A DNA stretch of 64,000 nt, from NCBI GenBank assembly GCA_030526515.1, contig JAUNCQ010000002.1, positions 27,513-91,512 of the forward strand, in the 5' to 3' direction. Numbering within the stretch: position 1 is the first letter of the stretch; every line of letters begins with the position of its first letter. Under the pieces are notes generated by a model, which worked only from the letters and a program-made list of their open reading frames with translations, ran no database searches and was not told the origin of the DNA. This DNA is from Coriobacteriia bacterium (GTDB taxonomy: Bacteria; Actinomycetota; Coriobacteriia; Coriobacteriales; Eggerthellaceae). Shown piece by piece: positions 43,860 through 52,519 of this stretch. Both the position numbers and the translations under genes were made by a program.

Positions 43860-44426
43860 ATGAAGAAACTGCTGGTAGCGGCTCTGTCCGCAACGCTGTG
43901 CCTTGGCTGCCTGGCCATGACCGGCTGCGGCCAGTCCGCCGAAAAGTCCGCCGACAAGCCTGCCGATCAGAAGACCGAGCAGAGCGCCCAGGTCGCCAAC
44001 CCGGTCCACGAAACCGGCAAGCAGGGCGTGCTGGAGGCCACGGGCATTGAGCTGAACGCCCCCAAGGGCGCCACCGACGTGACCTACTCCTTCATCGACA
44101 ACGGTGACGAAAAGAACCAGGCCACCGCTCAGATGGAGTACACCGTTGACGGCAAGCGCTTCTGCTATCGCGCTCAGAGCGTCAGCGACACCAAGGCCGT
44201 TGACATCAGCGGCATGAACTACACCTGGGAAAAGGGCGGCAACCAGGTCCTGGACGTCAATGAGGTCGAGGCCCACTACCAGAGCTGCAAGGACGCCACC
44301 GTCCTGTACTGGCTCGACGTGGTTCCGGGCGTTGCCTACAGCCTGTCCACCGACGGCAGCGTTTCCGAGCAGGACATGGTCGCTGCCGCAAACGCCGTGT
44401 TCCAGACCACCCAGGGCGAAGTGTAA
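43860..44426 (+). CDS. Small lipoprotein of unknown function
   Basis: A 188-residue lipoprotein. MKKLLVAALSATLCLGCLA is a signal peptide with lipobox AMTGC (Cys23), followed by a Lys/Asp/Gln-rich linker (about 25-55) and a compact domain (about 60-188) with YTVDGKRFCYRAQS and GMNYTWEKGG. ATG 43860 has AAGGAG upstream. It has its own terminator and stands alone. I do not recognise the domain; similar stand-alone lipoproteins are common in this group. Confidence 0.75.
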   Translation: MKKLLVAALSATLCLGCLAMTGCGQSAEKSADKPADQKTEQSAQVANPVHETGKQGVLEATGIELNAPKGATDVTYSFIDNGDEKNQATAQMEYTVDGKRFCYRAQSVSDTKAVDISGMNYTWEKGGNQVLDVNEVEAHYQSCKDATVLYWLDVVPGVAYSLSTDGSVSEQDMVAAANAVFQTTQGEV

Positions 44427-44457
44427 TCGCCTAACCTGCGAGCATAGTCGCTGACCC

Positions 44458-44492
44458 GAAGGCCCGAGGCGCCCCGCGTGCCCCGGGCCTTC
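44458..44492 (+). terminator. Terminator of the lipoprotein gene
   Basis: A 9-bp stem, GAAGGCCCG / CGGGCCTTC with a GC-rich loop, is followed by TGCTTTACCC; a GGGCGAAA word lies just beyond. Confidence 0.8.
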
Positions 44493-44571
44493 TGCTTTAC
44501 CCAGGGCGAAACAACCGCCCCTCCTCCCCCTGTGCTATTATTCATATATGTAGATATAGCCATTGGAGGAT

Positions 44572-45480
44572 ATGTTGCATCCCGATCAAACACCACCCGA
44601 GTTCGCCCTGAGCCTGTGCGACGTGCTGCCCGCCGCGGCGGCAACGCCCCAGGTCGTGGCGGACATTGCCGACCGGGCGCTGGCCGAATCCGGCGCCGGG
44701 TCCTTCCGTCGCCTGTACGTGGGCTCCTACTTCTGCGACCGGCTGTTCCTGACCCAGGTGCCCGCCCAGGCCCAGGCCGCCGCGGACTTTGCCGACCAGT
44801 ACGGCCTGCAGCTGACGCTGGTCCTGCCCATCTGCTCCCAGCACCTGCTGGAGCCGGTGAAGCAGCTCACCCGCCAGCTGCTAGACGCCCATCCGGCCAT
44901 CGACGAGCTGGTGGCCAACGACCCCGCCATGCTGCGCTTTGCCGCCGATCTGGCCGAGGCCGCACCCCGGCCCCTGAGGCTGGCCACTGGCCGCCTGCTG
45001 GCCCGCAGCCAGCGCGACCCCCGCTACTTCGAGCTGGAGGCCGGCCCCCAGCCCTTCGCCCTGGACGACGAAGCCGCGTTTCGCCTGGAGAACCTGACCC
45101 GCTGCCGCATCAGCCGCGTGGAGGTCGATCCCTTTGCCCCCGTGGTCAGCACCTGGCGCCTGACCCAGACTCCCCTGGCCCTGCACCTGCCCCACGCGGT
45201 CATGACCACCGGGCACATCTGCGCGCCGGCCAGCAGCGACCTGCCCCCGGAGCGCAAGTTCCGTCCCGACGGCCCCTGCCAGCACCAGTGCCTGCAGCGC
45301 ATCACCGTACACCAGGCCGCCAACGACCGCGGCCAGGACGTGTTCCTGACGCGACAGGGCCGCACCGTGTTCTTCGAAAACCCCGCCTGCGTCATCGACG
45401 GTCCCCAGCCCCAGCGCATCATCTGGACGCCGGCGGACTTCCTGTGCAGCGAAGGAGGCTCCCCATGGGATCAGTTCTAG
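44572..45480 (+). CDS. U32 peptidase-like Fe-S protein, UbiV-like
   Basis: A 302-residue protein resembling the smaller, UbiV-type member of U32 pairs. RRLYVGSYFCDRLFL corresponds to the G..(V)C(S)KR segment, and RPDGPCQHQCLQR near the C-terminus supplies two further cysteines for a probable [4Fe-4S] cluster. U32 proteins are not proteases in the well-studied cases; they modify RNA or hydroxylate quinone precursors without oxygen. The start is uncertain: GGAGGA ends one base before ATG 44572, so TTG 44575 or TTG 44563 may be used instead. Its end overlaps the next gene by 16 bases. Confidence 0.6.
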   Translation: MLHPDQTPPEFALSLCDVLPAAAATPQVVADIADRALAESGAGSFRRLYVGSYFCDRLFLTQVPAQAQAAADFADQYGLQLTLVLPICSQHLLEPVKQLTRQLLDAHPAIDELVANDPAMLRFAADLAEAAPRPLRLATGRLLARSQRDPRYFELEAGPQPFALDDEAAFRLENLTRCRISRVEVDPFAPVVSTWRLTQTPLALHLPHAVMTTGHICAPASSDLPPERKFRPDGPCQHQCLQRITVHQAANDRGQDVFLTRQGRTVFFENPACVIDGPQPQRIIWTPADFLCSEGGSPWDQF

Positions 45481-46469
45481 CACCGGCCAACGGCAAGGGC
45501 GCCGTGATCAAGCTGGTCGCAGCCGGCGCCCGCGAGCTCTACCTGGGCTTCCACGACGACGCCTGGACCCAGGCCTTCGGTCCTGACGCCCCGCTGAACC
45601 GCCTTTCCGGCTTCGGCCAGACGGCCAACTCCCTGAGCTTCGAGGAGCTGCTGGACGAAATTTTCGCCCTGAACCAGACCGCTCCCGCCCTGGGCGTGGG
45701 GCCCCATGACCCCATCAGCACCTACTGCGTGTTCAACGCCGCCCGCTACAGCAGCGACCAGGTGCGCTACATCGCCGACCGCCACCTGCCGCAGCTGGCC
45801 GACGCGGGCCTGACCGGCGTAATCCTGTCCGGCCCGGAGCTCATTCCCGCCGCTCATGCCAACGGCCTGGCCGCCGTGGCCAGCACCATGTGCGCCATCT
45901 ACCATGAGGACCTGGCCCGCCTGTACCGGGACTGCGGCATGGACCGCATCATCCTGCCCCGCGACGTCACCCTGGACGCCATCGAGCAGATCCGCGCCGC
46001 CGTGCCCGAGCTGGAAATGGAAGTATTCCTGATGCGCAACGGCTGCATCTTCGCCGACTCCCACTGCATGGGCCTGCACAAGGCCGATCAGCTGGCCCTG
46101 TGCCGCACCCTGAGGGAGGCCCCGTGCTGGGACCAGCTCAGCGACCTGCTGGCTCCTGGCCAGGAGGGCGAAAACGCCGCCCAGGAAAACGACCGCCTGT
46201 ACAAGGATCGGTTCCACCTGAACACCTGCGGCCTGTGCGCCTTGTGGCGCTTCGAGCAGCTGGGCGTGAACGCCTACAAGGTGGTGGGCCGCTGCGATGG
46301 CCTGGACGACCTGTGCGATGACGTGGAGCTCATAGCCCGCAACATCCGCATTGCCCAAGGCTGCTCCTCCGAGCAGGAGTACCTGGAGCGCATGGAGCGC
46401 CCCGAGGGCCTGCTGGAGCTCTGCGCCAACCAGGGGCTTTCCTGCTACTACCCCGACGTGCGCTTCTGA
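45465..46469 (+). CDS. U32-family Fe-S protein, UbiU-like
   Basis: A 334-residue member of the U32 family. VAAGARELYLGF, DRIILPRDVTLDAIEQI and EVFLMRNGCIFADSHCMGLH are characteristic; C191 and C198-type cysteines together with LNTCGLCALWRFEQLG provide the four ligands of a [4Fe-4S] cluster. ATG 45465 has GAAGGAGG upstream. With the preceding gene it forms a UbiU/UbiV-like pair, but an actinobacterium of this kind would not make ubiquinone, so another oxygen-independent hydroxylation or RNA modification is more likely. Confidence 0.78.
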   Translation: MGSVLAPANGKGAVIKLVAAGARELYLGFHDDAWTQAFGPDAPLNRLSGFGQTANSLSFEELLDEIFALNQTAPALGVGPHDPISTYCVFNAARYSSDQVRYIADRHLPQLADAGLTGVILSGPELIPAAHANGLAAVASTMCAIYHEDLARLYRDCGMDRIILPRDVTLDAIEQIRAAVPELEMEVFLMRNGCIFADSHCMGLHKADQLALCRTLREAPCWDQLSDLLAPGQEGENAAQENDRLYKDRFHLNTCGLCALWRFEQLGVNAYKVVGRCDGLDDLCDDVELIARNIRIAQGCSSEQEYLERMERPEGLLELCANQGLSCYYPDVRF

Positions 46470-46488
46470 TCTGCCGTCGCACGCAAAA

Positions 46489-46525
46489 GAAAGGGCCGGC
46501 CACCGCTGAGGTGACCGGCCCTTTC
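46489..46525. terminator. Bidirectional terminator
   Basis: GAAAGGGCCGG / CCGGCCCTTTC, an 11-bp stem with further pairs inside, lies between convergent genes; GGRCGAAA words overlap its right edge. Confidence 0.9.
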
Positions 46526-46543
46526 GTCCTCTATGGGCTGAAT

Positions 46544-47773
46544 CTACAGGCGCGGCGGCAGCGTGTAGGGGTAACGCAGCTCCACCGGGTAGCGGTCTCC
46601 CCGCTCCCAGCCGTAGCTGTCCTTGTCCACCACGATCAGGGCGTTGGCCTGGTTGGAGCCCTTGAGCACCGGCTCGTCGGGATCCGCCTGATGCACCCAC
46701 GCCACGAACTGGTCGTCTTCGTCCCGGCGCAGCACCGCGCGGCGGACGAAGCTCATGGGACGCGGGGACGACGGGCAGTCGTCCAGCATGACGGCCATGA
46801 CCGTGGGCGGGTAGTCCGCAGCGGCGCCCAGGTACAGGTCCACGAAGGGCTTCACGAAGAAGTCCGTGGTGAACTCGGCGCCCAACGGCGGGCCGGAGAT
46901 GCCGATGACGGGCTTCTGGTCCAGCAGGCTGAAGGAGCAATGGCGACCGGGCCCCTGGCTCACCTCGTGGAAGAGCACTTCGCCCTCCCGCTCCAGAAGC
47001 TCGCAGGTCCAGTCGTCGCTGCCCTTGGAGGAGCCGGCGTTGATGACCACGATGTCCGCCCAGGCCGTGCCCTCGCGCAGGGCCGCCAGGATCTGGTCCG
47101 GGTCGTCCGGCACGATGGCGTGATGGCGCGGCTCGGCGCCCCACTGCTCCAGCTTGGCGCAGATCATGTTGCCGTTGCTTTCCACGTTCTTGCCGCGGGG
47201 CAGCTCGATTTCCGCGGGAACCAACTCGTTGCCGGTAGGGATGTACATGACGCGGGGCCTGGCCACGACCTCGACCTCGACGTGACCGCCCATGGTCAGG
47301 CATGCGATCAGCGTGGGGGTCAGGACCTCGCCGGCCTGGACCAGGACCTCGCCCACCTCAAGGGTGCTGCCGGGCATGGACGTGCTCTGGAACCGCTCGT
47401 CGGGAGCGCAGTCCAGGGCCTCCAGGGTCTGGTTGTCCTCCGAAACCGTCACGTTCTCAATGGCGATGGCGGTGTCGAAGCCCTCCGGCATGGCAATGCC
47501 GGTGTTGGCGAACTGCCACTGCACGCCCCGCTCCCAGCCGGAGATGTCCGGCATGCCCTGGGCAAAGTCGTCGAAGCGCACCGCAATGGCGTCCATGTTG
47601 CAGGTCAGCGCATTGGGCAGCTGGTTCTTGGAAACCACCGTCGTGGCGCACACGCGCCCCTGGGCCTGGGCGACGGGCACCACCTCGGTACGGCGCTCGA
47701 AGAGCCAGCGGCTCATGAGCGCTCCGATCACCTCATGTCGGGAGCCCACCTTGTGGGTCGAATGATCACGCAT
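46544..47773 (-). CDS. MoeA-like molybdopterin-binding protein
   Basis: A 409-residue protein with MoeA layout: N-terminal domain, then the MogA-like fold (VMYIPTGNELVP, ESNGNMICAKLEQWG, DDPDQILAALREG) and a C-terminal beta domain. In the active-site loop the usual SGGVSVGxxD(Y/F) is INAGSSKGSDDW, and the later KPGKP segment is GPGRHCSF. These changes match a MoeA subgroup often called molybdopterin-binding protein, not the housekeeping enzyme. ATG 47773 has GGAGGAC upstream. Probable role: insertion of Mo/W into a molybdopterin cofactor or binding of the cofactor. No other moa/mob/mod gene is in the window except a regulator of related style at 8-982. Confidence 0.72.
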   Translation of the reverse strand: MRDHSTHKVGSRHEVIGALMSRWLFERRTEVVPVAQAQGRVCATTVVSKNQLPNALTCNMDAIAVRFDDFAQGMPDISGWERGVQWQFANTGIAMPEGFDTAIAIENVTVSEDNQTLEALDCAPDERFQSTSMPGSTLEVGEVLVQAGEVLTPTLIACLTMGGHVEVEVVARPRVMYIPTGNELVPAEIELPRGKNVESNGNMICAKLEQWGAEPRHHAIVPDDPDQILAALREGTAWADIVVINAGSSKGSDDWTCELLEREGEVLFHEVSQGPGRHCSFSLLDQKPVIGISGPPLGAEFTTDFFVKPFVDLYLGAAADYPPTVMAVMLDDCPSSPRPMSFVRRAVLRRDEDDQFVAWVHQADPDEPVLKGSNQANALIVVDKDSYGWERGDRYPVELRYPYTLPPRL

Positions 47774-47846
47774 GCTGCGTCCTCCTATCCATTTCAGGAC
47801 GAAAATTATCCTTCGCCCACTATAACCCTTACCTGAGGACCATGTC

Positions 47847-49238
47847 CTAGATGCGCCAGAACTTCCACAGCCACTTCACCTTGCCCGTGTACTCCCGGGC
47901 ATTGCCGAAGAACTGGCGGTAGTAGCGCTCCACGCGCTTGTAGTCGCGCTCGGTCACGTCGCCGGTGCCGTAGATCACGCGCTGGTAGATGAGCGTCAGG
48001 GTCAGCAGGTCAACGCCGCCGGTGCCCTTGGTGAAGGGCATGAGGGTGCGACGGCTGGCCATGGCCCACTCCATGGGGGTGAGCTGCTCCGGCTTGCAGA
48101 TCTTCAGCCGGTGGAAGCGTCCCATCAGGAAGTCGTACAGGTACACGATGCGATTGCCCACCGGCAGGTCGGCGATCTTCTGCAGGCGCCGCTCCCGCCA
48201 CCAGCGGCGGGCCAAGATGATGGCCGCAATGAGCAGCGCTATGAGGGCCACTACGGAAACCGAGGTCAGCACCACGGTCTCGTAGCCGATGGCCTGGAAC
48301 TGCTCGGCCCATTCGTCGGCATCAAAGGAGGTCAGGGCCTGGGCCACGCCTTCCAGCGGGTCCATGGTGGGCGCCGTGGAGTCCTGGGACTGCTTGCCGC
48401 CGGGGACCTCCTGGTTGGTCTGCTGCTCGTTTTCCGTCAGCGTGCTGGTGTACTTGTTGGGATTGATCACCTGCTGGCGGCTGAAAGCGCCGGAGTACTC
48501 GATCACCGGGCGCTGGTAGTAGTCCGTGAAGGGCTTGATGTTGGGAGTGGAAATGCCCAGGGCGTTGATCAGGCCGAAGAACACCAGGGCGCCCACGGCC
48601 ACGCACACGCCGGCGATCAGGGCGGCAAAGCCGAAGGCCGCAGGGAAGGCCGTCTTCTTCACGCGCTTGGCGCCGTACACGCTGGAGCGGTAGGTCTGGT
48701 AGATCATCATCATGCCCACGGCGAAGAACGAGATCAAAAACGCCGCGGTGCCGGAGCCCATGGCGGTCCAGTCGCGGTACAGGAACTGGATGGTGCCGCA
48801 GGCCAGCACGTCAAGCACCAGCAGGGCCACCACGCCGGCACGCCTGCGGGAAAGCAGATACACCGCCACCGGAACCACGACCACCACCAGGGCAAAGACC
48901 ACGTAGTTCTGGTCCACGTCGTTCACCATGCCGTCCACGAACAGCTCGGTGCCCGCGGGCATGGCCATGGCAAAGCCCACCACAATGCCCACGGCCAGCA
49001 GCACGGTGACCACCGCTGACGGCACCAGGGCCTTCTTGGACCAGGAGCCGGCGAACATGGCCAGCAGCAGCGGAGCCGTGCAGGCCGCCTCCAGCATCCA
49101 GTTGCCGCGGAGGGAGGCCGCGCTTTCGAAGCCGTAGGAAATCGTGAAGGTCAGGGCAACGGAGGCCACCATGACCAGGACGAAATCGAAGAGCGACGAT
49201 TCCAGGAACAATCGCAGTCGCAGCTTGTCTACGCTCAT
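47847..49238 (-). CDS. TgpA-like polytopic membrane protein (copy C)
   Basis: A 463-residue protein with about six N-terminal membrane segments, an extracytoplasmic loop rich in Asn/Gln/Thr (about 250-300), one more membrane segment (about 325-345) and a cytoplasmic tail (LPVGNRIVYLYDFLMGRF). Same plan as 10852-12165 and 26474-27823. The ATG at 49238 overlaps the DUF58 stop as ATGA. Last gene of the copy C operon; I see no clear terminator in the 73 bases after it, only a GGACGAAA word and an AT-rich patch (about 47797-47825). Function unknown. Confidence 0.65.
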   Translation of the reverse strand: MSVDKLRLRLFLESSLFDFVLVMVASVALTFTISYGFESAASLRGNWMLEAACTAPLLLAMFAGSWSKKALVPSAVVTVLLAVGIVVGFAMAMPAGTELFVDGMVNDVDQNYVVFALVVVVVPVAVYLLSRRRAGVVALLVLDVLACGTIQFLYRDWTAMGSGTAAFLISFFAVGMMMIYQTYRSSVYGAKRVKKTAFPAAFGFAALIAGVCVAVGALVFFGLINALGISTPNIKPFTDYYQRPVIEYSGAFSRQQVINPNKYTSTLTENEQQTNQEVPGGKQSQDSTAPTMDPLEGVAQALTSFDADEWAEQFQAIGYETVVLTSVSVVALIALLIAAIILARRWWRERRLQKIADLPVGNRIVYLYDFLMGRFHRLKICKPEQLTPMEWAMASRRTLMPFTKGTGGVDLLTLTLIYQRVIYGTGDVTERDYKRVERYYRQFFGNAREYTGKVKWLWKFWRI

Positions 49239-50572
49239 GCGCTCACCCCCGCCAGCTCGTCGGACTTGGAAATCATCACGTAGCCGATGTTGGCCGCGTC
49301 AAGCTGCACCAGGTTCTTGCAGTAGTCGGTACGCTCCTTGCCCACCAGGTCGGAGGGAACCACGGCCACCACCACCGGGTGGCGACGGCGCATCTTGGCG
49401 GACACCACCGCGGAAACCAGCTCCGAGCTCAGGTTGGCCGTGCAGATGATCAGGTTGTTCTGGCCATGGGCCACCATGGTCATGCCGTTGATCAGGTTCA
49501 CCGCATCCAGCTTATGGGCGGGGTCGTTGCTCATGGGCGGGATGTCGGCGATGAGCTCCGGCAGGTCCTCCTGCTTCCAGGAAACCACGCGGGCCTCTTC
49601 GCCCTCACGGTTCTTGTAGGTGAGCTGCATCTCCATGGCGGAGCGGCGGGCGTATTCGCTCATGGAGAACGCGCTCTCCACCACCGCGTCGAACAGACCC
49701 ATGAGCACCGCGGGGTCCTCCGCCGGCGCGTAGAAGTCCATGACAATGCCCACGGCAGGGTTGGTGGGCATTTCGTACAGACGCGTCATGTAGCCGTCGG
49801 AGCGGGCCGAAAGCTTCCAGTGGATGGTCTTCAGAGGGTCGCCGGGCACGTATTCGCGCACATAGGCGTAGTCCATGGAGTCCGCCAGGATGGTCTTGGC
49901 CGCCGATGCGGATTCCAGCAGCGCTTCGTTGGACAGGGTCACCTGCTCCACCCGCTGCAGCTTGGGGGTGACGTTCACCTGCTGATGGGCGGTGTTTTCC
50001 ATGGAATAGGTGAACAGGTTCAGGAAGTCGCTGACCACCACGCGCTTCAGGCCGGCCTCGTAGGTGCCGATGTGCTCGAACTTGGCGGCAAAGCGCAGCT
50101 CGTACTCTTCGAAGGGAGTGAGCGAAAGGGTGGTCATGGCCTGGCTGGCGGAATTTCCGTACAGGTCGGAGATGAAGAAGTGGGCCTCCACGCGGAACAG
50201 GAACAGCGGCGTGGTGTTCTTGAAGTGCACGGTGAACTCCACGTCGCGGTCGCGCTGGCAGTCCGCCAGGTTGGATCGCTCCTCCACCACCAGGCTGCGC
50301 TTGATCACCTGCAGGTAGGCAAAGGCCAGGCCGATGGCCGTCACCACGGACACCAGCGGAATCCAGCCGATGGCCGTTGCCTGGTAGTTGCTGTTGCCCA
50401 CCATCACGGCCAGGAACGCGCACATGAGCACCAAGCCCACGCAGGCGCAGGCCTTCAGCACCCGGGTGCGCTGCTCGCGCCGGACGCCCTTGAGCTCATG
50501 GCTGCGCTGGGCCCGCTTTCGCTCGGCCTTACCGTACTTGTTGCGCAGGTCTGTCAGGTTCGGAAGTCCCAC
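49235..50572 (-). CDS. DUF58 protein (copy C)
   Basis: A 445-residue protein with a basic N-terminus, two membrane segments (about 40-85) and the DUF58 signature YVREYVPGDPLKTIHWK at about residue 240. It follows MoxR by 3 bases, the standard MoxR-DUF58 pairing, and overlaps the TgpA-like gene. This is the only one of the three DUF58 genes with an adjacent MoxR, which may serve all three. Confidence 0.8.
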   Translation of the reverse strand: MGLPNLTDLRNKYGKAERKRAQRSHELKGVRREQRTRVLKACACVGLVLMCAFLAVMVGNSNYQATAIGWIPLVSVVTAIGLAFAYLQVIKRSLVVEERSNLADCQRDRDVEFTVHFKNTTPLFLFRVEAHFFISDLYGNSASQAMTTLSLTPFEEYELRFAAKFEHIGTYEAGLKRVVVSDFLNLFTYSMENTAHQQVNVTPKLQRVEQVTLSNEALLESASAAKTILADSMDYAYVREYVPGDPLKTIHWKLSARSDGYMTRLYEMPTNPAVGIVMDFYAPAEDPAVLMGLFDAVVESAFSMSEYARRSAMEMQLTYKNREGEEARVVSWKQEDLPELIADIPPMSNDPAHKLDAVNLINGMTMVAHGQNNLIICTANLSSELVSAVVSAKMRRRHPVVVAVVPSDLVGKERTDYCKNLVQLDAANIGYVMISKSDELAGVSA

Positions 50573-50575
50573 GTC

Positions 50576-51703
50576 TTAGCGCTCCGAGCGGAAGAAGCCG
50601 CAGCATACCTCGGAGCGGCTTTCGTCCGCGGACGAAACCGGCTGCTGGACCGCCGGCTGCTCAGCGGCAGCAGGCTGGGCGGCGGGCTGGGCGTCCACGT
50701 CGCGGCCAAGGGTCACGCCCTGGGACGTGGCGGCCTCGGGCATCTCCGCCGCGGAAACCGTGGGCACCGCCACGGAGTCCAGGATGGCGCCGATGATGTC
50801 CCAGGGGTTGCGGCCGCTGACCTTGGCCTCATGGGTCAGGGTGATGCGGTGGGCCAGGACGTAGGGGGCCAGGTACTTGATGTCGTCGGGCATGACGTAG
50901 GTGCGGCCGCGCATGAGGGCGTTGGCGCGGGCCAGGGCCACCAGCGCAATGGAGGCGCGGGGCGATGCACCGCAGCTGCACTCCTTCATGGAGCGGGTGC
51001 TGGTCACCACCTGCACGGCGTAGCGGGCCACCGGCACGGAAACGTGCACCTCCTCGGCCAGCTTGCGGATGCGCAGGATCTCATCCATGGTCACGATCGC
51101 ATGGATGCGGGCCTTGGCGGCCTTGGACTCCAGCACGACCTTGACCTCTTCGTCCAGCAGCGGGTAGCCCATGGACAGCTTGATCAGGAATCGGTCCAGC
51201 TGGGCTTCCGGCAGCGGGTAGGTGCCGTACTGCTCGATGGGGTTCTGGGTGGCCAGGACCATGAAGGGCTCGGTCAGCTTGTGGGTTTCGCCATCGACCG
51301 TGACCTGGCGCTCCTCCATTGCCTCCAGCAGGGCCGCCTGGGTCTTGGCGGAGGCGCGGTTGATTTCGTCCACCAGGACCAAGTTCGACATGACGCCGCC
51401 GGGGCGGAACTCGAAGTCATGGGTCTTCTGGTTGTAGATGGAAAAGCCCGTCACGTCGGAGGGCATGATGTCAGGGGTGAACTGGATGCGGTTGAAGGCG
51501 CAGTCGACGGACTTCGCCAGGGCCGAGACCAAGGACGTCTTGCCGGTGCCCGGCAGGTCCTCCAGCAGCACGTGGCCCTGGGCGATCAGGGACATGACCA
51601 CCAGCTCGACCTGCTCGCGCTTGCCTACGATGACCGTCTCCACGTTGTCGGCAATGCCGTGGAGCTTCGCCGATGCCTCTTTCGCCATAGATTCGCTAAT
51701 CAT
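50576..51703 (-). CDS. MoxR-family AAA+ ATPase
   Basis: A 375-residue chaperone-like AAA+ ATPase. Walker A LEDLPGTGKTSLV (about 36), Walker B LVLVDEINRA (about 100), sensor-1 region ATQNPIEQYGTYPLPEAQ (about 142) and the sensor-2 helical lid are present. The last about 65 residues are a Gln/Pro/Ala-rich tail ending EVCCGFFRSER, not usual for MoxR. ATG 51703 is used; a second ATG at 51688 is possible. It is cotranscribed with the ABC ATPase upstream and DUF58 downstream, suggesting ATP-driven activation or assembly of the importer or its partners. Confidence 0.88.
   Translation of the reverse strand: MISESMAKEASAKLHGIADNVETVIVGKREQVELVVMSLIAQGHVLLEDLPGTGKTSLVSALAKSVDCAFNRIQFTPDIMPSDVTGFSIYNQKTHDFEFRPGGVMSNLVLVDEINRASAKTQAALLEAMEERQVTVDGETHKLTEPFMVLATQNPIEQYGTYPLPEAQLDRFLIKLSMGYPLLDEEVKVVLESKAAKARIHAIVTMDEILRIRKLAEEVHVSVPVARYAVQVVTSTRSMKECSCGASPRASIALVALARANALMRGRTYVMPDDIKYLAPYVLAHRITLTHEAKVSGRNPWDIIGAILDSVAVPTVSAAEMPEAATSQGVTLGRDVDAQPAAQPAAAEQPAVQQPVSSADESRSEVCCGFFRSER
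50620..50637. repeat. 18-bp perfect palindrome of two GGRCGAAA words
   Basis: TTTCGTCC-GC-GGACGAAA lies inside the MoxR coding end (encoding part of the Ser/Asp-rich tail). It is an exact inverted pair of the repeated word. Confidence 0.8.
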
Positions 51704-51721
51704 TGGTGCTGTGCCTTTCTA

Positions 51722-52519
51722 TTACCTAGTCCCGCCGAACTCAGGGGCGCAGGTGCGCATGATCTCCTGGTTGTCGTGGGTGAATTCCACCAGCTTCACG
51801 TTGATGCCGTAGGCATCCTGGATGTTTTCCCGGGTGATGACGTCGTACGCCGTGCCGAACCGCATGGGCTTGTTGCGCATGAACAGCGCCACGTTTGCGC
51901 CGGTCATGAAGGCGTGGTCAGGGTTATGGGTGATCATGAGCACGCCGTAGCCTGTTTCCCGCAGCTGCCGCACCTTTTCGATGATGCGCACCGCGTTGCC
52001 GTAGTCCAGCGCGGCGGTGGGCTCGTCCATGATCAGGATGCGGGGCTCCTGGGCCAGGGCGCGGGCGAACATGACCATCTGCAGCTCGCCACCGGATATG
52101 TCCATGTAGGGCTTGTCCCGCAGGTGGCTGATGCCCATTTCCTCCATGGCGTTTTCCACTATGTTGTAGTCCTTCTTGGTGGGCTTGCCGCTCATGGACT
52201 TGCTCTTGCCCACACGGCCCAGCATGACCACGTCCTTCACCTGGTACGGGAAGGGCTGGTTGTGGTGCTGGGCCACGTATGCCACGCAGCTGGAGAGCTT
52301 CTGGGCGGACCACTTGGTAATGTCCTCGCCGTCAATGGTTATGCTGCCGCCGAACAGCGGGTTCATGCCCAGGATGGTCTTCACCAGCGTGGTCTTGCCG
52401 CAGCCGTTGGGACCCAGGATGCAGCAGACCTCGCCGCTGGAAACGCTGAAGTTCACGTACTTCTGAATGGGCTTGTCGCGGTCATACCCGATGAGCGCGT
52501 CACGAACAATAAGCTTCAT
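51722..52519 (-). CDS. FecE/BtuD-type ABC ATPase (copy C)
   Basis: A 265-residue ATPase: Walker A GPNGCGKTT (about 36), Q-loop AYVAQHHNQPFPY, signature ISGGELQMVMFARAL (about 140), Walker B ILIMDEPTAALD, H-loop ITHNPDHAF. The tail MRTCAPEF matches the copy B paralogue. It is contiguous with the permease gene before it (stop and start adjoin), completing the copy C importer. Confidence 0.92.
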   Translation of the reverse strand: MKLIVRDALIGYDRDKPIQKYVNFSVSSGEVCCILGPNGCGKTTLVKTILGMNPLFGGSITIDGEDITKWSAQKLSSCVAYVAQHHNQPFPYQVKDVVMLGRVGKSKSMSGKPTKKDYNIVENAMEEMGISHLRDKPYMDISGGELQMVMFARALAQEPRILIMDEPTAALDYGNAVRIIEKVRQLRETGYGVLMITHNPDHAFMTGANVALFMRNKPMRFGTAYDVITRENIQDAYGINVKLVEFTHDNQEIMRTCAPEFGGTR

